Positions 17,324 through 26,854 of a DNA stretch of 64,000 bases are shown in pieces. This DNA comes from Bacillota bacterium (GTDB taxonomy: Bacteria; Bacillota; Clostridia; Christensenellales; Aristaeellaceae), in the NCBI GenBank assembly GCA_030057655.1, contig JASGUQ010000039.1, forward strand, positions 1-64,000, read 5' to 3'. Each line of letters starts with the position of its first letter. Position 1 is the first letter of the stretch. Made by a program: the position numbers and the translations under genes. Under the pieces are notes generated by a model. It was not told the DNA's origin. It searched no databases and saw only the letters and a program-made list of their open reading frames with translations.

Positions 17324-17626
17324 CTACAGGATCAGTTCCGCGATCAGCACGGCCAGGCTGGCAGCGCCGGCCACGGTGATCAGCCCGCCGCCTTTGAGGG
17401 CGACCAGGACGGCGGAGAGAAAGCCCAGAAGGCCGGAGAGAAGATTGCCGGTTGAAAACACCATGTCCGGGAAGGCCATGGCCGCCAGGGTGGCAAAGGG
17501 CACAAAATCCAAAAACTGCTTTAAACGAGGGTTGGTGATGGGCCTTCTGATAAACAGGAAGGGCAGCGCGCGCACCAGAAAGGTGGTGAACGCGATGACC
17601 AGGATGTAGGTGAGCGCGTCAGGCAT
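17324..17626 (-). CDS. azlD: Branched-chain amino acid exporter subunit AzlD
   Basis: Small membrane partner (100 residues, about four hydrophobic helices) of the AzlCD exporter. The pattern TFLVRALPFLF near residue 14 is characteristic. The start is the ATG inside the end of azlC, with AAGGAGG located in the azlC reading frame; the two genes overlap by 8 bases. A longer frame upstream is only azlC sequence out of frame. In Bacillus the pair exports branched-chain amino acids or analogues. This fits an organism that ferments those amino acids at 25.5-31.2 kb. Confidence 0.88.
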   Translation of the reverse strand: MPDALTYILVIAFTTFLVRALPFLFIRRPITNPRLKQFLDFVPFATLAAMAFPDMVFSTGNLLSGLLGFLSAVLVALKGGGLITVAGAASLAVLIAELIL

Positions 17627-18326
17627 GATCGTCCTCCTTTTGAAGCGGGAAGACAAAGGCCGCGGCCCCCGCAACCAGAAGGGCCGCGATCGCCACGCGA
17701 AGGCCTGAGGAGAGGTCTTTTGTGAAGGGCAGGTAGTGAAGCAGCAGGCTTAAGCCCATGGCGGACAGGCAGACCAGAAGCACGGGCCTGCTTTTTTTGG
17801 CCGGGGGCACCACCACGGCGATGAACATCGCGTACAGGGCGACGCCGACCGCCTTTAACAGGATATCCGGCAGCAGCGCGCCAAAGACCGTGCCCAGGAA
17901 GGTGCCCAGCGCCCAGTTGGGGATGGTGACCGCCATCATGCCGTAGTAATACCGGGGATCAAGCGCCCCTTCCCGGCTGATGCCCAGGGCGAACAGCTCA
18001 TCCGTGACGTCAAAGGCGATCAGCAGGCGCTGCAGAAGGCTGGCGTCCCGCCTGACCTTCTGGGTCAGGCCCACGGACATCAAAACATAGCGCAAATTGA
18101 CCACCACCTGCGCGACAGCGGTCTCAAGCAGGGACACGCCGGCCGCCATGGCGGTGAAGCCTGCGAACTGGCCGGCCGAGGTGTTGGTGATCAGGGAGGC
18201 GAAGGCCGCCTGAAGGCCTGTGAGGCCCGCGCGGCGGGCAGCAATGCCCAGGGTAAAGGAAACAGCCAGGTAGCCCAGGGCCACCGGCAGGCCATCCTTC
18301 ATGCCCTGTTGAAATTCCGTCTTCAA
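17619..18326 (-). CDS. azlC: Branched-chain amino acid exporter subunit AzlC
   Basis: Large subunit of the AzlCD exporter, 235 residues with about six to seven helices. Family motifs GMKDGLPVALGYLAVSFTLG (residues 8-27) and NLRYVLMS are clear. I start it at a TTG (18326) because AGGAGG lies 5 bases upstream and the family N-terminus begins there; the open frame extends to 18503 but that extension is not family-like. It is co-transcribed with azlD and the DUF554 gene. Confidence 0.87.
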   Translation of the reverse strand: MKTEFQQGMKDGLPVALGYLAVSFTLGIAARRAGLTGLQAAFASLITNTSAGQFAGFTAMAAGVSLLETAVAQVVVNLRYVLMSVGLTQKVRRDASLLQRLLIAFDVTDELFALGISREGALDPRYYYGMMAVTIPNWALGTFLGTVFGALLPDILLKAVGVALYAMFIAVVVPPAKKSRPVLLVCLSAMGLSLLLHYLPFTKDLSSGLRVAIAALLVAGAAAFVFPLQKEDDHA

Positions 18327-18510
18327 ACAAACCTCCTGAGAGCAAGTTGTTCCAGTATACTTCGCGGGGGCCTGTTTTCTCAAGTATATTTGCAGGGCAG
18401 CAGCAAAAAAGCCCGATAAAAGACAAGCGCGCTTCAGGCCATCAGACGAAGGATACCGGCACGTCAAAACAGCGAAGCAAGCCTGAAAGCGCAAAAAAGA
18501 CAAATTTTAA

Positions 18511-18539
18511 TTGACGCGGCTCAGCCAATCATGTACACT
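18511..18539 (+). promoter_or_regulatory. Promoter of the coiled-coil protein gene
   Basis: TTGACG, 17-base spacer, TACACT, 37 bases before the ATG at 18577. Confidence 0.55.
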
Positions 18540-18576
18540 GGTAGAAACAAATTCATGAATAACTGAGGAGGCTGCC

Positions 18577-19362
18577 ATGAAGAAAAATATGACATTGACT
18601 GTTGTCCTGCTGGTGCTTGTCGCTGTGATCGCCATTGTTGGCTTTGTGCAAAAGAGCGATGTCCAGAAGAAACTGGACGAGGCCACTGCCCAAATCGCCA
18701 CCCTGACCCAGGATGCGGAGGCCAAGGTTGCCGAAGCTGAAAGCAAGACCGCCCAGGCCGAGAGCATGATCGCGGAGGCAGACAGCAAGGCCGCTGAAGC
18801 CAAGGCTGAACTGGCCGCCTACAAAACCGAAGTGCAGACCAAGGCCAGCGAATTGAGAGACCAGATTGCCAGCCTGACCGACCAGACCCCGGCGCCGGAA
18901 GACAAGTACGGCTTTGGCCTGGTGACCAGGATCGGCTCCGTTGCGGAGGCCACAGCCGAGGAAGCCGGCGCGGCGCAGGTGGACACCACCGTGTGCGCCC
19001 TGGTGCTGGATGCCGAAGGCAAGATCAAATCCGCCAATTGGGATATGCAGCAGACCATGATCCAGTTTTCCGCGGAAGGCAAGCCTGTCGATTTGCCCGA
19101 AGCGCTCCTGACCAGGCTTGAAAAAGGCCCGGACAGCGAGCCCGCTGAAGACGCCGCCAGCAGCGACTGGAGCGCGCAGGTCGCGGCCTTTGCAGAGTAT
19201 GTGAAGGGCAAGACGGTTGAAGAAGCGCTGAACATGCCTGTTGTTGAGCGCGAGGAAGACCAGGCGGTCATCCCCGATGTGGAAGAGCTGAAAGAGAGCG
19301 TGACCATCGCGGTGGGCGATCTGCTGGAAGCCCTGAGAAAGGCTGCTGAGAACGCGAAATAA
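18577..19362 (+). CDS. Membrane-anchored coiled-coil protein of unknown function
   Basis: 261 residues. Residues 5-24 form one membrane helix or uncleaved signal. Residues about 27-98 are an alanine- and glutamate-rich coiled coil with repeats such as AEAESKTAQAES. From about 104 a compact domain begins (DKYGFGLVTRIGS) with VDTTVCALVLDAEGKIKSA, resembling the FMN-binding-like secreted domains of clostridia, though I see no flavin threonine motif. Residues about 190-255 are helical and acidic. Strong GAGGAGG start. Its own promoter and terminator make it a single-gene unit. No function is assigned. Confidence 0.7.
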   Translation: MKKNMTLTVVLLVLVAVIAIVGFVQKSDVQKKLDEATAQIATLTQDAEAKVAEAESKTAQAESMIAEADSKAAEAKAELAAYKTEVQTKASELRDQIASLTDQTPAPEDKYGFGLVTRIGSVAEATAEEAGAAQVDTTVCALVLDAEGKIKSANWDMQQTMIQFSAEGKPVDLPEALLTRLEKGPDSEPAEDAASSDWSAQVAAFAEYVKGKTVEEALNMPVVEREEDQAVIPDVEELKESVTIAVGDLLEALRKAAENAK

Positions 19363-19377
19363 TCCAAAACACCAAAG

Positions 19378-19414
19378 AACCGGGAGTGACAGACAAATCG
19401 CTCCCGGTTTTTTG
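19378..19414 (+). terminator. Terminator after the coiled-coil gene
   Basis: AACCGGGAG and CTCCCGGTT pair around a 14-base loop, followed by TTTTTTG. Confidence 0.85.
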
Positions 19415-19433
19415 TTTTCAACTTTATCCAAAA

Positions 19434-20444
19434 TTATTTGCCCTTCTTTTGCAGGGGCACCTGATCGCTGAAGCCGATGCCGATGATGTCCTGCTGCTTG
19501 CGCGCCTTCTGGTAGCCGGAATAGATGCCGGGGGACATAACCTCCTCCCCCATGAACAGCATGGCGGCGGTCTGCCCGCCATCCAGGGTATAGGCCTCAT
19601 GGCAGCCTTCCTCCAGCAGGCGGTCCGCCACGAACTGGAGGTTGGCGCCGACGCTGCGCTTGTTGCGGCCTTCCACCATGATCCCCACAAAGCGGCCAGG
19701 GCCGATGACACCCAGGGCGCTCCTGGGCTCCAGGTAGGTGAAGGATTTGTCCAGCCTGTCGTCCTTGACCCTGTCTTTAAACAAAATGGGGCCAAAGGCG
19801 AACACGTCAAGGGCGCCGCGCGCCAGGTAGTTTGCCGCAGTAAAGGTTCCCGGCGTGTTCATTTCAACTTGGCCGTCCGGGAACAGCGCCAATTCGTCCA
19901 GCGGGGGCACGGCGGCGACTGGCTTTGTATAGGTGTTTTCATACAGCAGTTTGCCGTCCCGGATGATGAGGCCGGGGCGCTCCTTTTTGTACAGCCGCCA
20001 GGAAAACAGGTCCCCGTTTTGCGCGTAGACCACCCGGTGGTTTTGCGCGATCTGGGACGGGCGCATCTGGTATTTGGGGCTGCCCGGCTTGGCCATGAAG
20101 GCGCGGAAGTGCTGGCCGTCCCTGAAAGAGATGTGGGAGATGTACCAGACCAGGTTTTTGCGCCTGAAGGTGCCGGTGAAGCGCGAAATCTCAACCCGCA
20201 GGTCTTTTGAGATGTAGATCCACAGCCCGTTTTTCCTGTCAAAATGGATGAACTCCTGCTCAGCCTGCCCAGGGGACAGAAAGCCCTCGCTGTCAAGCGC
20301 GGGGTAGGCGGTAAAAGGCGCAGGGCCTTTTGCGATCAGTTCCTTCCCCTCCGCCGCTGCCTCAAAAAACGGGCATGTCAACAAAACAAAAACAAACAAC
20401 AGGGTGGCAGCCGTGCCGGACAGCTTCAAAGCGAACTTTCTCAT
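19434..20444 (-). CDS. Phosphodiester glycosidase family protein (NAGPA-like)
   Basis: Secreted enzyme-like protein of 336 residues. The start is the ATG with GGAGGCGG before it; an open frame continues upstream to 20516 without a site. Signal peptide to about residue 32 (ends AAAEG). The C-terminal half has NAGPA-domain features: FGPILFKDRVK, RSALGVIGPGRFVGIMVEGR and the GCHEAYTLDGGQTAAMLF motif, with Asp-Gly-Gly expected near the active site. The family cleaves sugar phosphodiester bonds, so a wall polymer or glycolipid is a plausible substrate. It is divergent from thrC. Confidence 0.85.
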   Translation of the reverse strand: MRKFALKLSGTAATLLFVFVLLTCPFFEAAAEGKELIAKGPAPFTAYPALDSEGFLSPGQAEQEFIHFDRKNGLWIYISKDLRVEISRFTGTFRRKNLVWYISHISFRDGQHFRAFMAKPGSPKYQMRPSQIAQNHRVVYAQNGDLFSWRLYKKERPGLIIRDGKLLYENTYTKPVAAVPPLDELALFPDGQVEMNTPGTFTAANYLARGALDVFAFGPILFKDRVKDDRLDKSFTYLEPRSALGVIGPGRFVGIMVEGRNKRSVGANLQFVADRLLEEGCHEAYTLDGGQTAAMLFMGEEVMSPGIYSGYQKARKQQDIIGIGFSDQVPLQKKGK

Positions 20445-20500
20445 CCCGCCTCCTTTTTTGCCATCATACCGCGGCAAAGGCTGCCTGACAAGCAAAGCGA

Positions 20501-20529
20501 TTGACCGGGGGCGCAAGGCACCTTATACT
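20501..20529 (+). promoter_or_regulatory. Promoter of the thrC-thrB operon
   Basis: TTGACC, 17-base spacer, TATACT, 25 bases before the thrC ATG, so the leader is very short and leaves no room for a riboswitch or T-box. Confidence 0.7.
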
Positions 20530-20554
20530 GAGGCAAACCAAAAGGGAGGTTTAC

Positions 20555-22018
20555 ATGCGCTATCTCAGCACACGCGGAAAAGGCGCCCCGGTCAGCGCCG
20601 GAAATGCCCTGCTTGACGGGGCGGCGAAGGACGGCGGGCTGTACGTGCCGGAAACCCTGCCCGATCTGTCCTTCCTGCTTGAGGGCAAGTTGACCTATCA
20701 AGAGCTGGCAGCCGCGGTATTTGAAGCCTTTTTTCCTGATTTTAACAGGAGCGACCTGATAAAAGCCTCGGAAAGCGCCTATCAAACGCAGTTTGACCAT
20801 GAGGACGTGACCCCGCTTGTTCCGGTCGGGGACTGTTTCATCCTGGAATTGTTCCACGGGCCGACCTGCGCGTTTAAAGACATGGCGCTGCAGGCGCTGC
20901 CAAGGTTTTTGGGGATGGCGAGGGAGCGGCTGGACCCTCACAGCCACTACCTTGTCTTGACCGCGACCAGCGGGGACACCGGGAGCGCCGCGATGCGCGG
21001 GTTTTTGAACGTGCCCGGGTTTTCCGTGCTGGTCTATTACCCGGAACACGGGGTGAGCGCCGTTCAAAAAGCGCAGATGACGAGGATGCCCGGGGACAAT
21101 GTGAAAGCGGTGGGCATCCTGGGCAATTTTGACGACGCCCAGGCCGGCGTCAAGGCGGCGTTTCAGATGAACCCGGACGAACTGCCGGACGGGCTGAAAC
21201 TGACCAGCGCCAACTCCATCAACATCGGCCGGCTGATCCCGCAGATCGTCTATTACATCCATGCCTGCAGGCAGTTGAAGGAAAGCGGCGCATTAATGCC
21301 CGGTCAGGCGGTTGACTTTGTGGTGCCCAGCGGCAATTTTGGCGACATCTTTGCCGGCTACCTGGCAAAACAGGCGGGGATGCCGGTGGGGAAGCTGGTT
21401 TGCGCGTCCAACCGCAACAGCGTGCTGGCCGACTTCATCAAAACCGGTGTATACGACAGCCGCAGGGAACTGTACAAGACCCTCTCCCCCTCCATGGACA
21501 TCCTGGTGTCCAGCAACCTGGAACGGCTGCTTTATTACGCGGCGGAGGGGGACGCGGACAAGGTGTCCGGCCTGATGCGGCAGCTGAAGGAAGAGGGCTG
21601 GTACAAGGCGGACGCGGACATGATGGCGCGCATCCGGGCGGATTTTAACGCTGCCTTCGCAGATGACGGGCAGGCGCTTGAAGCCATCAGGGAGGTTTTT
21701 TATAAGCATCATTACCTGATGGACCCGCACACCGCCACCGCCTTTCTGGCGAAGGACGTGTTAAAAGGGCGGGACAACCCCTGCGTGGTGCTGTCCACCG
21801 CCTCGCCCTTCAAGTTCCCGAAAGCCATTTTTAAGGCCCTGGATCATGACCTGCCGGAGGATGGACACGAGCAGCTAAAAGCCCTGTCCGAGCTGACCGG
21901 GGTTCCCGTCCCCCCTGCCCTGGAGAGCGTGATGGGCTTGCCTGAAAAGACGATAAAAGCCATCAAAAGGGATGAGGTCGTGGCGGATGTGAAAAGGAGG
22001 GCGCAAACATGGTCATAG
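20555..22018 (+). CDS. thrC: Threonine synthase
   Basis: PLP enzyme that makes threonine from O-phosphohomoserine. 487 residues, the long (yeast/E. coli) class. Visible motifs are STRGKGAPVSAGNALLDG at the N-terminus, the PLP-lysine in HGPTCAFKDMALQ (Lys about residue 110) and the phosphate loop in LTATSGDTGSAAM. The ATG at 20555 follows AGGGAGG; an earlier in-frame start would overlap the promoter. It overlaps thrB by 10 bases. thrC first and thrB second, with homoserine dehydrogenase elsewhere. Confidence 0.95.
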   Translation: MRYLSTRGKGAPVSAGNALLDGAAKDGGLYVPETLPDLSFLLEGKLTYQELAAAVFEAFFPDFNRSDLIKASESAYQTQFDHEDVTPLVPVGDCFILELFHGPTCAFKDMALQALPRFLGMARERLDPHSHYLVLTATSGDTGSAAMRGFLNVPGFSVLVYYPEHGVSAVQKAQMTRMPGDNVKAVGILGNFDDAQAGVKAAFQMNPDELPDGLKLTSANSINIGRLIPQIVYYIHACRQLKESGALMPGQAVDFVVPSGNFGDIFAGYLAKQAGMPVGKLVCASNRNSVLADFIKTGVYDSRRELYKTLSPSMDILVSSNLERLLYYAAEGDADKVSGLMRQLKEEGWYKADADMMARIRADFNAAFADDGQALEAIREVFYKHHYLMDPHTATAFLAKDVLKGRDNPCVVLSTASPFKFPKAIFKALDHDLPEDGHEQLKALSELTGVPVPPALESVMGLPEKTIKAIKRDEVVADVKRRAQTWS

Positions 22019-22893
22019 TCCGCGTTCCGGCCACCACTGCCAACCTGGGCCCCGGCTTTGACTGCCTGGGGGCGGCGCTGTCCCTGTACGCGCGCTTCTC
22101 TTTTGAAAAGAGGGAAGCGGGCCTTGAGATCACGGGATGCAAGCCCGCCTATGCCAACAGCGAGAACCTGGTGTACAAAGCCTTTTGCCTGGCTTTGAAA
22201 GAAAACGGCTTACAGCCTGAAGGGGTGAGGATCCATCTGGATTCCGACATCCCGGTGTCCCGCGGCCTTGGCAGCAGCGCAGCCTGCGCGGCGGGCGGCA
22301 TCCTGGGCGCATCCGCCTTGTACGGGCTTGACCTGAGCCGTGAAGCAGTCTTCCGCCTGGCAGCCGAACTGGAGGGGCACCCCGACAACGTGGCCCCCGC
22401 GATCTATGGCGGGCTTCGGGTGTCCCTGACCCAGGACGGCGTACCCCATTCCCTGCCCTCCCCCGTGCATCCTTCCCTGCGCTTCCTGGCGCTGATCCCG
22501 GACTTTCCCCTGGAGACCAAAAAGGCCCGGGCCGTCCTTCCCCAGACAGTCAGCCTTCAGGACGCCGTGTATAACCTGTCCAGAACCGCGTTTTTGTTAA
22601 AAGCGCTGGAAACGGGGGAAGCAGAGCAGATCCGCCTTGGCATGGGCGACAGGCTGCACCAGGACGCCCGGCTGCCCTTGATTGAAAACGGGTATGATTT
22701 AAAGGCGCGGCTGGAACAGGAAGGCGCAATCGCCGTCTTTATCTCCGGCGCCGGCCCCAGCCTGATGTGCCTGTACCAGGATCCCGGTTTCCCAGCGAAA
22801 GCGGAACAGATCATCAAGACCGCCTTCCCCCGGTTTTCCGTCCTGCCCCTTGACCTTTGCGCGCAGGGCGCGGTTATAGAAAGGATGAATTGA
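22009..22893 (+). CDS. thrB: Homoserine kinase
   Basis: GHMP kinase that phosphorylates homoserine, supplying the substrate of threonine synthase. 294 residues. The start RVPATTANLGPGFDCLGAAL and the ATP loop VSRGLGSSAACAAGG (about residues 84-98) are characteristic, as is FISGAGPSLMCL near residue 245. The ATG lies inside the end of thrC, with AAAGGAGGG upstream in that gene. Confidence 0.95.
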   Translation: MVIVRVPATTANLGPGFDCLGAALSLYARFSFEKREAGLEITGCKPAYANSENLVYKAFCLALKENGLQPEGVRIHLDSDIPVSRGLGSSAACAAGGILGASALYGLDLSREAVFRLAAELEGHPDNVAPAIYGGLRVSLTQDGVPHSLPSPVHPSLRFLALIPDFPLETKKARAVLPQTVSLQDAVYNLSRTAFLLKALETGEAEQIRLGMGDRLHQDARLPLIENGYDLKARLEQEGAIAVFISGAGPSLMCLYQDPGFPAKAEQIIKTAFPRFSVLPLDLCAQGAVIERMN

Positions 22894-22894
22894 G

Positions 22895-23683
22895 ATGACT
22901 CCCCAGCTTCAAGCGTTTATCGGCATCATGATCCCCTTTGTCGGGACCACCCTGGGCTCCTCCATGGTGATTTTTCTGAAGAACGAAATGAGCGCAAACC
23001 TGCGCAAGGTGCTTGTGGGTTTTGCTTCAGGCGTGATGATGGCGGCCTCCGTCTGGTCCCTGCTTTTGCCCGCCATTGACAAGGCGGAAGAAATGGGTGA
23101 AATCCCCTGGCTGTCGCCGGCCCTCGGGTTTTTGGCAGGGATGTTCTTTCTGCTGTTTTTGGACAGCGTGATCCCCCATCAGCATCTGGACTCGGACACA
23201 CCGGAAGGCCTGCCCTCAAAAGCCAGGAAGAACACCATGCTGCTCCTGGCGGTGACGCTGCACAACATCCCGGAAGGCATGGCGGTGGGCGTGGTGTTCG
23301 CGGCCTTCCTGACCGGCAACAGCGATATCTCCTTCGCAAGCGCGCTGGCGCTGTCCATCGGGATCGCCATTCAGAACTTCCCCGAAGGGGCGATCGTGTC
23401 CATGCCGCTGAAAACAGAGAACACCAGCAAATGGAAGGCTTTCTGGCTTGGAACCATGTCAGGGGCGGTGGAGCCCATCGCCTCCCTGATCACCATCCTT
23501 TTAACAAGCCTGGTGGTGCCCATCCTGCCCTTTATGCTGGCTTTCGCCGCGGGCGCCATGATCTATGTGGTTGTGGAAGAACTGATCCCTGAACTGCAGG
23601 AAGGGGGGCATTCCAACATCGGCGTGATCGGCGTTGCCTTCGGGTTTACCATCATGATGATCCTGGACGTGGCGCTGGGGTAA
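22895..23683 (+). CDS. ZIP family divalent metal transporter (GufA type)
   Basis: Membrane transporter for zinc or related divalent metals, 262 residues with about eight helices. The two metal-site helices contain LHNIPEGMAVG (about residue 126) and QNFPEGAIVS (about 160), and EELIPELQ appears near 230. An internal segment HQHLDSDTPEG is a possible cytoplasmic metal-binding loop. It starts one base after the thrB stop, so it is in the thr operon by position, without obvious functional link. Confidence 0.9.
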   Translation: MTPQLQAFIGIMIPFVGTTLGSSMVIFLKNEMSANLRKVLVGFASGVMMAASVWSLLLPAIDKAEEMGEIPWLSPALGFLAGMFFLLFLDSVIPHQHLDSDTPEGLPSKARKNTMLLLAVTLHNIPEGMAVGVVFAAFLTGNSDISFASALALSIGIAIQNFPEGAIVSMPLKTENTSKWKAFWLGTMSGAVEPIASLITILLTSLVVPILPFMLAFAAGAMIYVVVEELIPELQEGGHSNIGVIGVAFGFTIMMILDVALG

Positions 23684-23689
23684 TACCCC

Positions 23690-25414
23690 TCAGTTCAAAG
23701 TAAGCTTTTCGATTTCCTGCGCGCTCATGCTGACCAGCAGGCTTTTCTCCCCAGTGTAGTGCACCAGCCCCGGGCCGCCGCCCGGGGTTTTCTTGACGAA
23801 ACGCCTTTTGGTGTAATCCACCTGGGTCTGCGCCCCGCGCGCTTTTGAATAATAGCAGGCCAATTTGGCCGCCAGCAAAATGGTTTCCATGGGCGCCTGT
23901 TTGCCTGCGGAAGAGATGATGACGTGGGAGCCCGGGATGTCCTTGGCGTGCAGCCAAAGGTCGTCCATCGCGGCGGACTTCAAGAGCGCCTCGTTTTGCG
24001 TGCTGTTGCGGCCAATCTGGATGACAAAGCCCTGATCTGACACGGTTTTCAAGGGCTGACTGGGCTTGTCGCGGCGCTTGGCCTTAGCGCCGGTCTCCCG
24101 CCGCAGAAGGCCGGAATCTGAGAGGGCGCTCCTGATCTCGCTGATCTCCTGGGAAGAGGTCGCGTCCTCCAAAAAGTAAAGCGCTTCCTCCAACTGCCGG
24201 ATGTCCAGCAAGGCTTTTTCTTTTTGATCGCCGGCCAGCTTGCGCGCGGTGTGCGCTTTTTTATACTTTTTAAAATACCGCTGCGCGTTCTGCGCGGGGC
24301 TTAAGGTCTCGTCCAGTTCGACAAGGAGGGTGCCCCCGGTATAATAATCATCCAGCGTGATGGCCTTGACCCCCTTTGGAACCCGGTGCAGGGAGGCGGT
24401 CAGCAATTCGCCCTTGATGCGCAGGGCTTCCAACTGCTCCTGCGTCAGGCTGTCTTCCTCCAATATCGCCAGCTTTTTCTCCGCGCGTTCGATCGCCTGG
24501 GTGATGGCCCTGCGCAGGCCGGAAGCGCGCTGGGCGAAGCGGTTCCTGAGGTCGCGCTCAAAATAAAGGGTCTCAACGCCCAGGGAGAGCGTGCCGACCG
24601 GCTTTTGAAGGGCGCTGTCCTGGGAGAGGAAGGGAAAAGGCAAAACTTCTTTGGGAAGGTTTTCCTCCTGATACAGGAGGGCGGGCTGGTACAGGGCTGG
24701 CAGGTGATGAAGCAGCTTCGCTGTCTCAGTGCTTAAATTCTGTTTGTCATAATCAACTACCCGCGCTTCCAGGTGTCCGGTTAAGCGAAACGCCAGCTCC
24801 TGCGCGGTGAGCGCGCCCAGGCCCGCGACATGGTGAAACAAAAACCGTTCCAGAAGGCCGTCATAGCCTTCCATGCGCGCAAAAATATTTTCTGCCGTGA
24901 TGTCCTGCAAAGACAATTTGTCCTGCCTGGGCGGCATCACAAAGGGCAATCCAGGCAGCATCTGCCTGACCCGGCTCATCTCCAGCGTCACATGGCGCAG
25001 GGAATCCAGGATCCTGCCGTCCTGCACCATGGTAAGGTTGCAGTGCTTGCCCATGGCCTCAAAGTACATCAGGGTTTCCCTGGGATCGCCCATTTCGTCC
25101 AGGGAGGAGAAGGTCAAGAGGATCAGGCGGTCTGAAAACAACTGCTCAACGCGAAGCAAGCGGCCGCCCAAAAGGTGTTTTCTGGCCAGCATGCAGAACA
25201 TCGGCGCCTGGGGCGGGTTTTCGTAGTTTTTTTCGGTCAGGTGGAGCCGGGCGTAGCCGGGGGTCGCGCAAAGGAGCAGGCGGGAGGAGACCCCGCCCGC
25301 GCGCAGGTGCAGGATCAGCATGTCACTATCCGGCTGGCTGATCTTGTCCACGCGTGCGTTTTCAAGGCGCGCATTCAATTCCTCCGCCAGAAAACCCATC
25401 AAGCATCCGTCCAA
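23690..25414 (-). CDS. rqcH: Ribosome quality control protein RqcH (NFACT)
   Basis: Binds obstructed large ribosomal subunits and recruits tRNA(Ala) to add C-terminal alanine tails that mark stalled chains for degradation. 574 residues with NFACT-N (about 1-240), helical coiled-coil (about 280-430) and NFACT-R (about 455-560). The N-terminus (MDGCLMGFLAEELNARLENA) matches the family. Visible motifs include LWLHAKDIPGSHVII and the KKTPGGGPGLVHY end. It converges on the ZIP gene with only 6 bases between stops. Confidence 0.9.
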   Translation of the reverse strand: MDGCLMGFLAEELNARLENARVDKISQPDSDMLILHLRAGGVSSRLLLCATPGYARLHLTEKNYENPPQAPMFCMLARKHLLGGRLLRVEQLFSDRLILLTFSSLDEMGDPRETLMYFEAMGKHCNLTMVQDGRILDSLRHVTLEMSRVRQMLPGLPFVMPPRQDKLSLQDITAENIFARMEGYDGLLERFLFHHVAGLGALTAQELAFRLTGHLEARVVDYDKQNLSTETAKLLHHLPALYQPALLYQEENLPKEVLPFPFLSQDSALQKPVGTLSLGVETLYFERDLRNRFAQRASGLRRAITQAIERAEKKLAILEEDSLTQEQLEALRIKGELLTASLHRVPKGVKAITLDDYYTGGTLLVELDETLSPAQNAQRYFKKYKKAHTARKLAGDQKEKALLDIRQLEEALYFLEDATSSQEISEIRSALSDSGLLRRETGAKAKRRDKPSQPLKTVSDQGFVIQIGRNSTQNEALLKSAAMDDLWLHAKDIPGSHVIISSAGKQAPMETILLAAKLACYYSKARGAQTQVDYTKRRFVKKTPGGGPGLVHYTGEKSLLVSMSAQEIEKLTLN

Positions 25415-25465
25415 GCCTTTGACCGCCTTTCAAGTAAAATCCAGATCAATTATATCATAGACATA

Positions 25466-25500
25466 AAAAGACCGCCTGCCGAAAGACATGACAGGCGGTT
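25466..25500 (-). terminator. Terminator of the leucine dehydrogenase gene
   Basis: ACCGCCTG and CAGGCGGT form the stem; on the minus strand the tail is CTTTTTATG. Confidence 0.75.
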
Positions 25501-25513
25501 TATATAAGAAGGT

Positions 25514-26593
25514 TTAACGGGGAATGTAGTTGCTCCTGATGTCGCGCATGGTCTGGATGCGCTGCTCGGCGTACAGCTTGGCTGCTTCCTGGCTGGTGAT
25601 GTCCTTTTCCTTGGCCAGGGTCAGGATTTCAAGCAGGCGGTCATAGATGCGGGTGGTGTCGGCAATGGCGTTTTCCCGCTTGTAGCCCTTCATTTCGTGG
25701 GAGACGTTGATGATGCCGCCGGCGTTGGTGACAAAGTCCGGGCAGTAGACGATGCCGCGATCCTTGATCATGTTGCCGTGGACCACTTCATCCAGCAGCA
25801 CGTTGTTGGCGCTGCCGCAGATGACAGGCGCCTTCAGCTGGGGTATGGAAGAATCATTGAGCGCCCCGCCCAGCGCGCAGGGGCAGAACACATCCACATC
25901 CTGGGAGAAGATCTCATCCGGCTTCACGAAGACGACCTCCGGATGCTCCTTTTTCATGCGGTCGATGTGCTTTGGGTTAATCTCGGTAAAATAGACTTTT
26001 TTGGCGCCCGCTTCCAGCAGGTAGCCGATGAGGTAGTAGCCGGTCTGGCCCGCGCCCTGCACAGCGAAGGTGTGCTGAGCGATGTCCGCGTCGCCAAACT
26101 TGAACATCAGCCCTGCCTTGATGCCGTTGAAGATGCCAAGCGCCGTGACTGGCGAAGGGTTGCCGGATTTGCCTTCCAGGCCAACGACGTGGTCGGTCTC
26201 CATGGCGATGTAACCCATGTCCTTGGTGGAGGTGTTGACGTCTTCCGCTGTGATGTAGCGGCCGTTCAGGCTCTGCACAAAGCGGCCAAGGGCGCGGAAG
26301 TAGGCCTCCGACTTGACCTTGGAGGCGTCCCCGATCAGCACGGTTTTCCCGCCGCCCAGGTTCAGCCCTGCGGCAGCGGACTTGTAGGTCATGCCGCGCG
26401 CCAGGCGCAGGCAGTCCACCAAGGCCTCTTCCTCGGATTTGTAGTTCCAGATGCGCGTGCCGCCCAGGGCCGGCCCCAGGACGGTGTTGTGGATGACCGT
26501 GATGCCCTTTAAGCCGGTTGGTTTATCATAAAAATAAATCACTTGCTCATACTGGTACTGCTGCATATGATCAAACATCTTAAACTCACTCAT
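25514..26593 (-). CDS. bcd: Leucine dehydrogenase (Glu/Leu/Phe/Val dehydrogenase family)
   Basis: NAD-dependent oxidative deaminase that converts leucine, valine or isoleucine to the branched 2-oxoacids and ammonia. 359 residues, normal for LeuDH and shorter than glutamate dehydrogenases. The substrate loop LGPALGGTRIWNY, catalytic-lysine motif GLNLGGGKTVLIGD and ITAEDVNTST are all LeuDH-like. The Rossmann motif is VQGAGQTGYYL, with Gly-x-Gly-x-x-Gly intact. It is divergent from buk-vor, which takes the 2-oxoacids onward. ATG with GGAGGATG upstream. Valine dehydrogenase specificity is possible. Confidence 0.92.
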   Translation of the reverse strand: MSEFKMFDHMQQYQYEQVIYFYDKPTGLKGITVIHNTVLGPALGGTRIWNYKSEEEALVDCLRLARGMTYKSAAAGLNLGGGKTVLIGDASKVKSEAYFRALGRFVQSLNGRYITAEDVNTSTKDMGYIAMETDHVVGLEGKSGNPSPVTALGIFNGIKAGLMFKFGDADIAQHTFAVQGAGQTGYYLIGYLLEAGAKKVYFTEINPKHIDRMKKEHPEVVFVKPDEIFSQDVDVFCPCALGGALNDSSIPQLKAPVICGSANNVLLDEVVHGNMIKDRGIVYCPDFVTNAGGIINVSHEMKGYKRENAIADTTRIYDRLLEILTLAKEKDITSQEAAKLYAEQRIQTMRDIRSNYIPR

Positions 26594-26713
26594 TTGGCAT
26601 CCTCCATATATTTGATAGGGATATTATAATCCCGCCGCTTAATCTGTTCAAGATTTTTCCTTGTTCTGAACATAGATTTACGAGATTTACGCAGGAAGCG
26701 CTTCAAAGCCTCA

Positions 26714-26742
26714 TTGCAAAAAAACGGATTTTCATGTATTCT
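26714..26742 (+). promoter_or_regulatory. Promoter of the buk-vor operon
   Basis: TTGCAA, 17-base spacer, TATTCT in the 260-base divergent region between bcd and buk; about 110 bases before the buk start. The leader may hold control sites shared with bcd, but none is obvious. Confidence 0.45.
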
Positions 26743-26854
26743 TAAGATGAAATAAAACCAAAGCACAGACCTGACATAAAACTTGTGACTTCCCTGATCC
26801 TGCAGCAGGCATAAGCAAAGGCCCTAAGCAATGCTTTTTAAAGGCGGTGTACGG